DNA from: Pogona vitticeps
Taxonomy: Eukaryota; Chordata; Lepidosauria; Squamata; Agamidae
Assembly (NCBI RefSeq): GCF_051106095.1
Contig: NC_135783.1
Coordinates: 193,024,947 to 193,088,946 of the forward strand
Reading direction: 5' to 3'
Length of the DNA stretch: 64,000 nucleotides
Part shown: piece by piece, positions 1 to 10,534 of the stretch
Layout of the letters: every line of letters begins with the position of its first letter
Position numbering within the stretch: position 1 is the stretch's first letter
Position numbers and translations under genes: made by a program
Notes under the pieces: generated by a model
What the model was told of the DNA's origin: nothing
Databases searched by the model: none
Seen by the model: only the letters and a program-made list of their open reading frames with translations

Positions 1-104
1 TTGGACTGCAACTCCCAAAAACCCCAGCCAGCACAGCTGGTGGTGAAGACTTCTGCGAATAGCAGTCCAAGAACACCTGGATTACCCAAGGTTGGGAACC
101 ACTG
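1..104. mobile_element. hAT-type MITE, cut by the window start
   Basis: The segment ends in GGTTGGGAACCACTG at 104, the terminal inverted repeat of a short hAT family. Its body (TTGGACTGCAACTCCC, then AGTCCAAGAACACCTGG) matches the full-length copy at 32759-32896. The left end lies outside the window. It sits in a CALCRL intron. Confidence 0.8.
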
Positions 105-336
105 GTTTAAGAGATACAAGTGCACCCCGACATCCCCAGCAGTTCCACTCCCATGCTCTGTGTCCATCCATTGCTGGTGATTCCCCGTCATGCACGTCCT
201 ATGCATGACATCCCATGAGACCTGTGTGATTGCCAGTAGACAATCACTATTACTCAACTGGTGCAGCTGAAAAAGTGTCAGAGGAATTATCGAAATTATT
301 GTTTACTATGTCCATGTACATTTGCTTCACATTATA

Positions 337-612
337 CCGTTTCCCCAAAAAAAGACCTAACCTGAAAATAAGCCCTAGTATGATTTTTCAGGATGCTTGT
401 AATATAAGCCCTACACCCAAAAGAAACCCCAGTTAAGTGAAACCCCACCCTCCATCACTGTGCAGCAACCAGAAGAAGATGACATGACTGTATTTGAATA
501 AATGTAGATTGTTGTACATGAAGAAAATAAAACATCCCCTGAAAATAAGTCCTAATACGTTTTTGGAGCAAAATTTACTATAAGACCCTGTCTTATTTTC
601 AAGGAAACACGG
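337..612. mobile_element. Short TA-flanked MITE
   Basis: Termini CCGTTTCCCCAAA and its approximate inverse GGAAACACGG lie between TA dinucleotides at 335-336 and 613-614. The arms repeat the phrase CTGAAAATAAG on the left and CTTATTTTCAAGG on the right. There is no coding capacity. It looks like a common reptile MITE of a TA-target superfamily; which superfamily is not resolved. Confidence 0.7.
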
Positions 613-614
613 TA

Positions 615-2006
615 TTTGAGTACAGGTGTGGATGCCTTCACATGACTGGGGACTGTTTGCTGGTAGGCTGAAAGCTCTTGTTCCCATGATTTCCTTAATT
701 GTTGAGAAGATACAACACTAGGTTATTTGAATTCTGAACCATTCCATTTATTGGCCAAAATCTTGTTACATAATTTTAAACGCAGAAAGTAATTGATGTA
801 AGCATCAGCAGCTTCTCACTGCTAATTAACAAGTGCACCCTTATATTTTTGTGCACATGCCAATCCAAAGAGTTGTCGTGTACCCAAAAATCCAAGTGGG
901 GAGTTCTTCATTCCCAGCAAGAAGGCACTGCAACTTATGCTGTTTGCCTTCTACAAGTGAAATTATGCAATAGGATTTGGGCCATTATAGCAGGAGTGAG
1001 CAATGTGCAGTCTTCCAGATGTCATTGAATTGCAGCTCCTGTCGTCCCTCCACATTTTCAGGGTTAGCAAGGGTTGGTGGGAGTTGCAGTATAATAACAC
1101 AATTATAGAATTAAGTGTTCTTTTGATGCATTCACTTGCTGTTGCTTGATAGGATCTGGGAAATGTATACGACAACTTTATATACTCCTTGTGTGAGTGA
1201 AATAGTACAAGTCTTAATGGGAAAATGCTGCTATCCATGAGTTGCTGGTTGCATTCTTGGGGACACGCCCGATCACACAGTCATGCATGTGCCCAGAAAC
1301 CCAGCCAGCACCTTGTTAATGAGCAGCAGTTTGTCAACATGATGTACAATTTTTTATCTTACACAAGCATAAATCTGGCAATATTCTGGTTGTTTTATTT
1401 GGGGGTGGTGAATTATTGTATTCCTTCCCAGCAATATAAAATTTAAAACAACTATAGGTATCTAGAACAGAGATTCAAAGCATTCATCAAGAAATGTCCC
1501 TTGTTTCATGGAAGATTAAATGATATGTTTCAAAGAAAAGAAGAACAGTATTCTGGTGCCAAAATAAAATTTAAACAACATTTCTGAGGAATTTAAAGTC
1601 CACATAAAGAATAGTTTTGCATTACTAAACTCAATTGACCATCAACTAGAAAAACTGGATTGAAACCAGACATATTATTAGGGAAGAATGCAAAAAGACA
1701 CTTACTGTAGTAAAAAGAAAAGAAAGCTTAGATGAATGACAGAAGAAACACTTAAAATTGTTAAAGACAGGTGAGAAGCAAAAATTTAAAAAGTGACACT
1801 GTGAAGCCTAACAATGGTGGTTGCGTCATACACTAGATGATAATGTAGTAAGTATACACTAGTGGGGCTCAGAGACAGCAAACCAGATGATAAATGTCTG
1901 AATTCTGAATACTTGGACATTAAAAAAATCCAAATTTACATTCATAGCCTTCTGTTAAGACAGTGGAAGTCTATATTGTGTCCATAAATTATTTGTTTGT
2001 TTGTTT
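615..2006. other. CALCRL: Intronic sequence with nothing recognised
   Basis: AT-rich CALCRL intron. I see no exon, no clear repeat and no long frame with family features. Confidence 0.5.
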
Positions 2007-2110
2007 GTTTGTTTGTTTGATTTATATTCCGCCCATCTGGTCTGGTCGACCACTCTGGGCGGCTTCCAATAAGGTGTATACGATAAAACATAAGAATTTT
2101 TACACACAGT
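1990..2110 (-). repeat. LINE 3'-end fragment (L2/CR1-like)
   Basis: A run of GTTT units (1990-2019) is followed by ATTTATATTCCGCCCATCTGG and GACCACTCTGGGCGGC. This is the reverse complement of the 3' tail common to squamate L2/CR1-type repeats, also seen at 23297-23335. The element is heavily 5'-truncated. Confidence 0.55.
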
Positions 2111-2249
2111 CCATAACACATAAATGTCAAGTTGCCTATTTTTCGTTAGTATTGGTTCAACAGTCTCTGATGACACACTCATTTTTTTTAATGGCTGTGA
2201 TTTTTATCCTGGATAAGTTAGCTTACAGCAGACGTCTTTGCATGTTTAT

Positions 2250-2526
2250 TCAGAAATATTCAATGGAACCTACTCTCCAGTACGTTTCCACAGACATTAC
2301 AGCCTCATGGATAGAGCACCCTCTGCTCTGCTTCTGCAACCTGTTTGTCCAGAAGTTTAGAGAGGTCCTCTTGAAGAATGTGGTTTGGTGCTTGAGAGTA
2401 TTTGCAGAGAAAGCATTAGCCCAAATTGGGGTTGAAGTCAAAGAGACATTACCTAAAAAATATACATTGGAGGAAAGTTCCCGATCCCTCCTTGATTCCA
2501 TCCAGAGAGGCCTTTTGGAAAACTGA
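2250..2526 (+). other. Unrecognised open stretch in CALCRL intron
   Basis: Both strands stay open here for about 90 codons. The + strand reads to ...SLLDSIQRGLLEN and stop at 2526; the - strand also stays open over the same bases. I recognise no domain. It lies 0.2 kb upstream of a CALCRL exon, but its sequence does not belong to the receptor. It is more likely repeat-derived than a gene. Confidence 0.2.
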
Positions 2527-2738
2527 GATGCAGAGTGGAGGAAGAATTTCTTTATGTTAACTGACATATATGGTGTTGATATAGCACCTGGGAGGGGAAC
2601 CAAAATAATTCAGATTTTTTTTACATCTAAATTGTTCTTAAATCAATTAAAATGCAGCTTTTTTTTTTCATTGTCTGTGACATAGGAAGAGATGTGGTTT
2701 GAACCTGGGATAAAGCCTATGGTATCTTTTCCTCACAG

Positions 2739-2892
2739 GTTGGATGCAAAGTGGCTCACTTCCTACAGCTGTATCTGTTGGTGTGCAACTACTTTTGGAT
2801 GCTCTGTGAAGGCGTTTACCTGCACACTCTCATTGTGGTGGCAGTATTTGCGGAAAAACAGCACTTAATGTGGTACTACCTTCTTGGTTGGG
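2739..2892 (+). CDS. CALCRL: CALCRL coding exon: TM3 to start of TM4 (154 bp)
   Basis: The acceptor CCTCACAG ends at 2738 and the donor GTAGGC starts at 2893. The exon opens in phase 0 with VGCKVAHF and ends after the first base of a glycine codon. It carries the conserved TM3 segment [20 protein letters not shown] and the second loop [13 protein letters not shown]. The cysteine in VGCK is the TM3 cysteine that in this family pairs with the cysteine before tryptophan in extracellular loop 2. The 154-bp length is typical of this class B exon. Reading on past 2892 gives residues unlike the family, which confirms the donor. Confidence 0.96.
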
Positions 2893-3974
2893 GTAGGCTC
2901 ATTTCCTTCCTTTTATTGTCTTCACCTTCGTTTTTTATTCCCTTTATTCCTTTTTATGGTCTTCCAGTCAGGTATATAAATGTCTGTTTGAGGACAGTAG
3001 GCTTACGGGAATTTGGACTAAGGAGAATTTGGATAAACTTCATTAAACGGAGCACATAAGCAGATGGTAATCACAGAAGCTTTACTCCCATAACTAAAGA
3101 ATCAAAGAAGCAATAAATTATGTCTTGCTTATTTGCCCCTTTGTTTCAACTGGAGAATAAACTTTTGCCACAGCTTTGGAGTGTGTGAGGTAACAACCAA
3201 TCTTATCTTGGCTAAAAGAGACAGGCTTTGAGTCAAGCCAGGAAATGATTCCTCCTTGATATAGAGAAAATAGCATTTGATTATGAAAAAGGCAATAAAG
3301 GGTAATTATTCATTGTTTCTGATCTTAGAGGTGTTTATACAGGGATTACTGTTTGTTTTCAAAGACGTCTGTCCAGTCCTAGGGTAGGAGGTTGATCCAC
3401 TGTTTATTTTCTCAGCAGTTCCTTTTGACTTGCTTGTTCGAACAGCTGGGGGAACATTACTTGTGATGAAACAACTCGAGTGCAGAACAGTATGTAAGGC
3501 AGGGAGACATTCATTTCTGATGTAGGCGGACATTTTACCGCACTTAGGTTTTTATGGTTCTTTGCTCATTTGCTTATTAAAACAAATTAGACCTACTTGG
3601 ATTCCCTTATCCCTCTGAGAAAAAACACTGGTGAATCCAATCCACAAAAAGAGATATGTTCAACCTGGATGTTGGTTGGTTGGTTATTCCTTTCTGCATT
3701 TTGCTACCTCAGAATGCAGGGGAAAACCACATTATTGGTCATAAAGCAAATTCCCAAATCCGTATTGTGCTAATATCTTTATTAGGCCAACTAAAAAGGT
3801 ATGTAATTCTTTGTACGGACTTTTGGGATAATATATCTCCTTGTCAGGCACAGTGTCTGGCAAAAAGCAGAAATACATGAAAAGTTTAATTTTAAAGCCT
3901 TGTAGTCCTCATACTGTCTCAAGCAGTAGTAAAGAATTAACAGCAGAAATTCAAATAGAGTTAATTAAGAATTA
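2893..3974. other. CALCRL: Intronic sequence, one possible diverged repeat
   Basis: No exon or named element was seen. A segment at about 3290-3350 resembles one at about 4718-4780 (see findings). Confidence 0.4.
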
Positions 3975-4327
3975 AGAAAGGGACGTGGTGGCGCTGCAGG
4001 CTAAACTGCAGAAGCCTGTGCTGCAGGGTCAGAAGCCCAAGCAGTCGTAAGATCGAATCCATGTGACGGAGTGAGCTCCCGTTGCTTTGTCCCAGCTCCT
4101 GCCAACCTAGCGGTTCGAAAGCATGCAAATGCAAGTAGATAAATAGGGACCACCTCAGTGGGAAGGTAACAGCGTTCCGTGTCTAAGTCGCTCTGGCCAT
4201 GTGACCATGGAAGATTGTCTTCGGACAAAACTCTGGCTCTATGGCTTGGAAATGGGGATGAGCACCGCCCCCTAGAGTCGAACACGACTGGACAAAAATT
4301 TCAAGGGGAACCTTTACCTTTACCTTT
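3975..4327 (+). mobile_element. tRNA-derived SINE with BovB-like tail (Sauria SINE type)
   Basis: The head GGGACGTGGTGGCGCTGC and GATCGAATCC resemble pol III A and B boxes. The body continues to a tail with AGAGTCGAACACGACTGGAC, close to the AGAGTCGGACACGACTG of BovB LINE 3' ends, and finishes in repeated TTTACC units. The flanks share AAGAATTA (3967-3974 and 4328-4335), a target duplication. BovB (RTE) machinery is the expected mobiliser of this SINE type. It is full length and in the same direction as CALCRL. Confidence 0.85.
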
Positions 4328-4335
4328 AAGAATTA

Positions 4336-5845
4336 CCTTTCACCATGAATGGCCCCCTAACTTTACTGGGGCAAGAAAGGCCATAAAAAAGGTGACTTTT
4401 CATTCTGACAATACAAGTAACCTCCTTCTGTTTCTATCCAATATAACACCCAGAGTCCCATTTGCAGAAAGAGAGCAGAAAGACATAAGCAGTGGCCCAT
4501 AGTTATAGCTCCTTACCTGGACAAAGGATATGAGGGGTATTCCTGCTGGACCAGCACAGATTACCTTGCTGTTTCCTCTCACCAGTCTCCACAACACACC
4601 TGGAAATACAGAAGACCCTCTTGTCATCAAAGCAATCTAGGAAATGAGATGTGGGGATGGACTAAGCAACAGAGGTGTACCTCTTTGCTCATTGCATTCT
4701 CACAACTCTCTTATGAAGGAAAAGGCATTAAAGGGTTCGTTAGTCATTGTTTCTCATCTTGGAAGTGTTTACATAGGCCATTTGTTTTGTGGAAAAGAAC
4801 AATTGTTTTATGAAAATGGAAAAAAAAGTTTTTTTTCCTCCCATTGAGGAGAACATTTTTACTTTTTATGTACCGAATTTGCACAAGTATGTTTCTGTGT
4901 CAAAAAAAGAAAGAAAGAAAAAGCCACCTATTTACCAACCAATCTTTGTACAGTATTTGGTACACAAAACTTCTTTTTGTGCAAATTGAAAGGGCTTTGT
5001 TTTGAATGTGAAAAGGGGGAGGGGTTCCATAAAATCACTTTTTGCTCCTATGGCTGTAAAAAGATGGGGGAAAAAGAGCCTTGATCATTTCAGTGGAGTG
5101 TCTTAATGTCCTGAGATATCTTCACGGATGAGAAAAATTGCAAGTATTCATTTCATTCTTACAGAGCAATAAAATAGAATAGACACTCAGCTCTGCCTGA
5201 CTTTCTTGGCGCAGGATTGAACTTAACCCACAGAATTAGATGGCCAGTCCATGCCGTTCAGTTTAAAGATGGTGATACATCGACCTTATCCATATTTGTT
5301 TCCAGGTCATTTCTAGTTCATTACCATCATGTGCATAAATTTGAGCCAACGTTCCGAGAGTCCTACATCAGTAAATTCGAAGTGCCTACAAATCCTGTGA
5401 TTGCTTAGGCTGGAACCATGCTCTTTTATGTAGCATAGAACTCTGAAGCACAGATGTACCATAGTTGTCACATGAGGTGTTTCTACTCCAATTGGTCATC
5501 TTGAACAGTGGAGCACACTGGTCCATGATCAGAGACATGGCATTTTGGGCATGGTCAAAAACTGAGGGGGAGCTACCATGGGCAAATTGTCACATGAATT
5601 ATCTCTTACCTTTTAAAAAACCCAGTGAATAAAATTTAGCACATCTATCTTTAAATAGGTGACATAGCATGCCTTCTATAGTTTGAGATCCATTTTTGTA
5701 TACATGCTGAGTGTGTAACTTCTTGCAATCACGTGCCATATCTAGAAGCTTTAAAAACAAATTTGGCAGCTTTAATTTATGCATTTCCATGTATTTAGGC
5801 ATTTTATGTCGTTTTTATTAGAGTCATCAAGACTTAATGAGAGAG
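4336..5845. other. CALCRL: Intronic sequence without recognised features
   Basis: Only short A-rich and GAAA runs near 4820-4925. No exon or clear repeat apart from the diverged copy at 4718-4780. Confidence 0.4.
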
Positions 5846-6086
5846 AGCCTCGTGGCGCAGTGGTTAAACCGCTGTACTGCAGCCAAAACTGTGCTCACGA
5901 CCTGGGCTTCAATCCCAGGTAGCGGCTCAAGGTTGACTCAGCCTTCGATCCTTCCGAGTTCGGTAAAATGAGTACCCAGCTTGCTTGGGGGGGGGGCAAT
6001 GTGTAGCCTGCATAATTAAATTGTAAACCGCCCAGAGAATGCTTGAAACGCCATGGGGCAGCATATAAGCAGCTCACTTTGCTTTA
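5846..6086 (+). mobile_element. tRNA-derived SINE, second family (GCCTCGTGGCGCAGTGGTTA type)
   Basis: The head AGCCTCGTGGCGCAGTGGTT gives an A box and GCTTCAATCCC (5906-5916) the B box. The body has GGTTGACTCAGCCTTC and ATGAGTACCCAGC; the tail is AATTAAATTGTAAACCGCCC and CATATAAGCAGC. Further copies of the family lie at 33776-34051 (-), 61269-61487 and 61603-62090. Full length, intronic, + strand. Confidence 0.85.
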
Positions 6087-7868
6087 ATCTAGCTTGGATT
6101 TATAGCTGAAAAATGTCGGTGTTGTTAAAATATTCTGCTTTGTGTTAAATCATTCCTTTTCTATAAGGTTGATTTTAGTGTTCCATTGTTCCAGTTAGTC
6201 ACGTATAATGAGAAATCCTCCTAAACAATTTAACTGTGTATACGAGTTTGTGTAGGTGTTAATCCTAGTGTTGGAAACTGACCTGCAGCAAATTTATACA
6301 ACCAATGCTAAATCTTATTCTTCCGTGTTATTTTAGAGTAAGGATGCAATGAATACTCATGAGTTTCCACATCCTCAATGAGTAAGGATGCTGAAAACAT
6401 TGTCAGCCATTGCAAGGTTTTTTTCCACCTGCAGAAGAGTGTAAAGAACAACCCTTTCTAAAGCATTAGTGGCATCAGCAAAAAGTGGAGTGTGATGTTT
6501 TGTGGTTCTTGTGTTTTTGTTTTGGGGTGGTTTTTTGGGGGGGGTTGAGGTTTGGGGGGGTGTTTGTTCATTTGCATTTTGTAATTTACACAAACTAGAG
6601 GTTTTACACAAAATATGATTTGTTTTTTCCGAAAAGGTTCCAACATGCTAAACCGCACAAAACCTCTCATAACGCCGTCAAAAATGGAAGTAAACTTTTG
6701 AAATTTTTTCTTTGCATCCACAAAACAAAATAAGCTGGTACTTACATGTTTATTTTGAGTGTACAGTATTTAAAAAAACTAAAATGTCAGCAATAAATCA
6801 GGATGGGACTGTTTGGCAACCTAACCTCCATTTCATAAAGTTTCTTCTGCAGCAAAACCAATACTTAATATATAGTCTACCAATCACTGCCTCGATATTT
6901 GAATTTGTTATTGCTTTCACAGACTCTAGCAGCTCCCAGTAAAATCTTTGGCTTCTATCTTTACTGCCTGACATCCATAACATTATAGTTCTGTTCTGCA
7001 GGGAAGAACTATGGGCGTCAAATTTCAGATCAGATTTCTTCCACCTGTTTTTATAGCCACATGTGTGGAATCTAAATCCAGCCTGAAGCTAGATGAAAGG
7101 AGCCCATCAAGATTCAGACATGTCCTAAGTTTGAGTTTAGAGGTGGCCAATTCAGTTTTATTTTGGAATTGATGAAAATGTGATCCAGCTACTAGTGAAA
7201 CCTAAAAGCAATGAGCTTTTTTCAGGCAGAAAAAAAGAATACTTTTAAACCCATCCTCAAGGCCTTATATCAGTCTCTATTGAGTAAGAATTGACTGGTG
7301 TTGTAATTCACAGCCTGTCATATGTTGCATCTCACCAAGTGCTACATCAAAGCATTTGCATCCTACCATGATTTAAGAAAAGAGATACTCTTTCTCCAGA
7401 AGGACATAGGTTATTGGTACTGTGTTACGTTATTCTGTTTCTAAATTGTGGCAAGTTTTAATAGGCAGGGAAGACAGGTGATTAGGAGAAATACTGAGGC
7501 CAGCATCCTGTTGGTGATTTCCATATGCACAACTTAAACTGTGCAACTTGCTGCAGCAAATTACTACTAACAAGGCATGGGTCACATTATTGAGGTATGT
7601 ACCCAATTGTCCTGCAGTCATGTGCCTAGCAATGAGGCCAGCCTCATTAGCAACAAGTTGCCACAATAAGTAATTTAACTTATGTACATGTAAATCACAT
7701 ACAGTATACTGGCCTGAGTGTCCAAAGTTGTTATTAACATGCCAGACAAATTGCAGGTGGATATTCCGTGGCAGGTGGGGTAGGAGGTTGGAGGTTGCCT
7801 GCCAGTCTCATGGATGGAGGTGATGAATTCTTAGTCATTGTTATGAGAACCTGGCATCCTTTCTAGAC
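6087..7868. other. CALCRL: Intronic sequence without recognised features
   Basis: T- and G-rich low-complexity sequence at 6490-6565; otherwise no repeat or exon recognised. Confidence 0.4.
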
Positions 7869-8190
7869 CAGTAGTTCCCAAACCCCCGGTCCATGGCCCG
7901 GTGCCGGTCCATGGCCTGAACTGGACCGGGCTGCAGAGAGAGAGACCCCACCCCCACATGTGCTTCCCCCCTGCACAGCCCATTTGCGCCTGCACGTGAG
8001 CGCTGTGCTGCCCTGTGCACATGCGCAAGAGCACATACCTGCACAAGTGCTGTACTGCCCTTTGCACATACGCGTGAGTGTGCACCCGCAAGAGAGAGAG
8101 AGAGCACTCCTTCACACATGAGCACAAGCACAGGGGGGTGTCCCGCCTTCCCCAGACAGTCCACGGGGCTAAAAAGTTTGGGGACCGCTG
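7869..8190. mobile_element. hAT-Charlie-like non-autonomous transposon
   Basis: Termini CAGTAGTTCCCAAAC and GTTTGGGGACCGCTG form imperfect inverted repeats. A perfect 8-bp target duplication TTCTAGAC flanks it (7861-7868 and 8191-8198), as expected of hAT. The left arm has GGTCCATGGCCCGGTGCCGG, like the MER1/Charlie group. The interior is GC-rich with CpG and CACA-rich tracts and no transposase. Open frames across it on the - strand are composition artefacts. Confidence 0.9.
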
Positions 8191-8198
8191 TTCTAGAC

Positions 8199-9724
8199 AA
8201 CTTCCATATTTCACTAGTAATGCACATATCATTGGCTGAAAATCATTGGATTGGATTGAAAGCGTGAGTTTTTTTGTGTAGCATTAAGGTTTTGGATATT
8301 TCACATCTTCAGCAGCCATCCCATCATTACTAGGATAACCAAACTAGGGTGTCCTCAGGCCATATGGGTTTGTGTAAGAGGGACATTAAAACAGCTGTGG
8401 GTGTGAGCATGTGTTCATGCTCTTTTTTTATGGATTGCCTTCCAGTAAAGCACTTAAATGTTTGCCTTAACTCCATGTACTCATTAGCCTCACTGTGAAA
8501 TCTGGAATAATTCATGTCCTTCACAATAATCATTTCAATTTAGTGGATTTTCAGGCCCAAAAGTTCCTTTGAGTCACAAAGTTAGCTGAAACAGACTTAT
8601 TCAATCAAGTGCCATTTGTTGAATAAGAGAATTAGTGGTGCCAAAACTGAAGCTTGAACAAATCGTGGCTTTTAATTCATTTTTTTAAAGGGGGGGGGGG
8701 GAGAGAGAGAAAGGTTTTGTTGTTTTCCTAATAAGATCCAGAAGGATGACTGTAGACCCAGGAAGAACAAAGGTCTCATTCTATCTTAACAGATATATTA
8801 AGGTTAACAGATATATTAAGAGGTATTCTTTCAGGATGTGAGATGGTCACCTTGAAGACATTTCAGGTATCTGGCAAAGTCCATGCAGGTTTAGAGCATG
8901 ATAGGTTTGCCAGACATTCTATAGTTCCTATCAAACATTTAAGGTCTTTTTTTCATGTTTTTCATTTAGTGTCCCCTTTGGTATTGTCCTCATCTCTAGA
9001 CATGGGCAACAGGCTTATATCTGCCAAATGGAAATGTATTTTCCTTTGACAAGTGGGATAATATAATCTGCAATAATCTGAAAATTCTAAATCAAGTGGC
9101 CATTTTTTCCAAATTAGAAATAATTCCCCTGCTACAGTGGAATTGGGGCTTCTGGCACATATTCATGCAGTGATCTTGGTCCACCTCTTTTTGGCTGTAA
9201 GCTGTTCTGCGTTCTTAGAAACCATTGTCAAAATTTTTCTACCCTTATCTGTTTTATGATAGGCTGTGTTTAGATAGTGGGGGTTTCCTAGAAGATGTAC
9301 AGCAAGCACAAAGTTCATTACTTGCAGAACATCTGAATTGACTCCTTTTCAAGGGCACTTTAACATACAGACCTCTGCTCTAACCACGGAAGGTGCAGGC
9401 TGGGTGATGATGTGTCTAGCCATTTTATTTCATTGTTCCGTTGGGTTACTTCTGCACAATTTATGTTTTCCATGGAAAAGTCACTTCCCTAGCTTATGGT
9501 ATCAAGGACGCTCTTAGTTTATACTTGGGATAGTTTAAGGCTTACATGTGCGGCAAATATTTGTGTCTCTGTTAGAAATCTTGGTACTTGAAAATGTGAA
9601 TATTCATTCCTGGGCTATTTCTGCATTGTTTTACTGTGATTTAAGTACTGCATTTAAGGTAAATAATGTATCTGTAAGAAGTTTTCCAATGGAAACATTT
9701 CATTCCACTATTTAAAAAAGGGAA
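8199..9724. other. CALCRL: Intronic sequence without recognised features
   Basis: A G run with GA repeats lies near 8690-8712. No exon or element recognised. Confidence 0.4.
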
Positions 9725-9729
9725 CATAG

Positions 9730-10258
9730 TGTGACAAACCCAGACCTACTGGGATATGTCACACAGTTACACTAAGCTGCCACCAACCATTCCCTTTAAG
9801 AAGTCACACAGACCAGGGATGGATTTTTAAACAATAAAAGAATAAGGTTTATTTTAAATACAAACAGGGTAAATAAAACAATCAGGTGAATAAATAAAGT
9901 AACGTGGCTTAGTTTCACTCATACACACACACAGTTTGGTTCACCTAGAACCTTAACTTAAAGCACAGACCCTGAACCTATCAGTTCTGGCTAACCAACA
10001 GACACCTGAACCTATCAGGTTGGTACTCTGACACACAGTAGTACCCTGTCTGACACACAGACTCCCACAACAGCTTCTTCTTCCCAGCTGCTGCTTCGTC
10101 ACAACCCAGTGTCTCCCAGTGTCTCTCTTCACCACACAGGCATCACATTTATATACAGTACAGCCCCTCCTCCTGATGTCCCGCCTTCCACTCCCCATAG
10201 GATGGAACTTTCCCTCCAAACCCATGACAGACAGGTAACATCAGTGCTGTATGTAACA
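9730..10258 (-). repeat. 3' LTR of the intronic LTR element
   Basis: Left-hand copy of the 529-bp direct repeat. It carries AATAAA hexamers on the + strand, and the 90-codon stretch 9953-10225 is identical to that of the other LTR (14999-15271). Confidence 0.93.
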
Positions 10259-10534
10259 CCTCCCCTCTTTAAAAGTTGTTTTGTAGGGGGAAAGCTAAAA
10301 GTGCTTTTCACCAAAAAACAACCTGAATAAAATACACAACAACAGTTATACATACCATATAATACATACTTATACTTACATTCTAAGTTAAACCATAGCA
10401 ACTATGCAGTTTAAACATTTACCATATACATTACATCAATTTACCTTTATTCATACAAACCAATTCAAAGAACAGGTACATTAACTTTTTGTTCACCAAT
10501 ATATACACATAGAGTCCATGTTCTTTCGCCGTCT

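Noticed and set aside
7831-8232. 133- and 128-codon minus-strand frames rich in Cys and His
   Set aside because: They cover the GC-rich hAT copy 7869-8190 and have no zinc-finger spacing.
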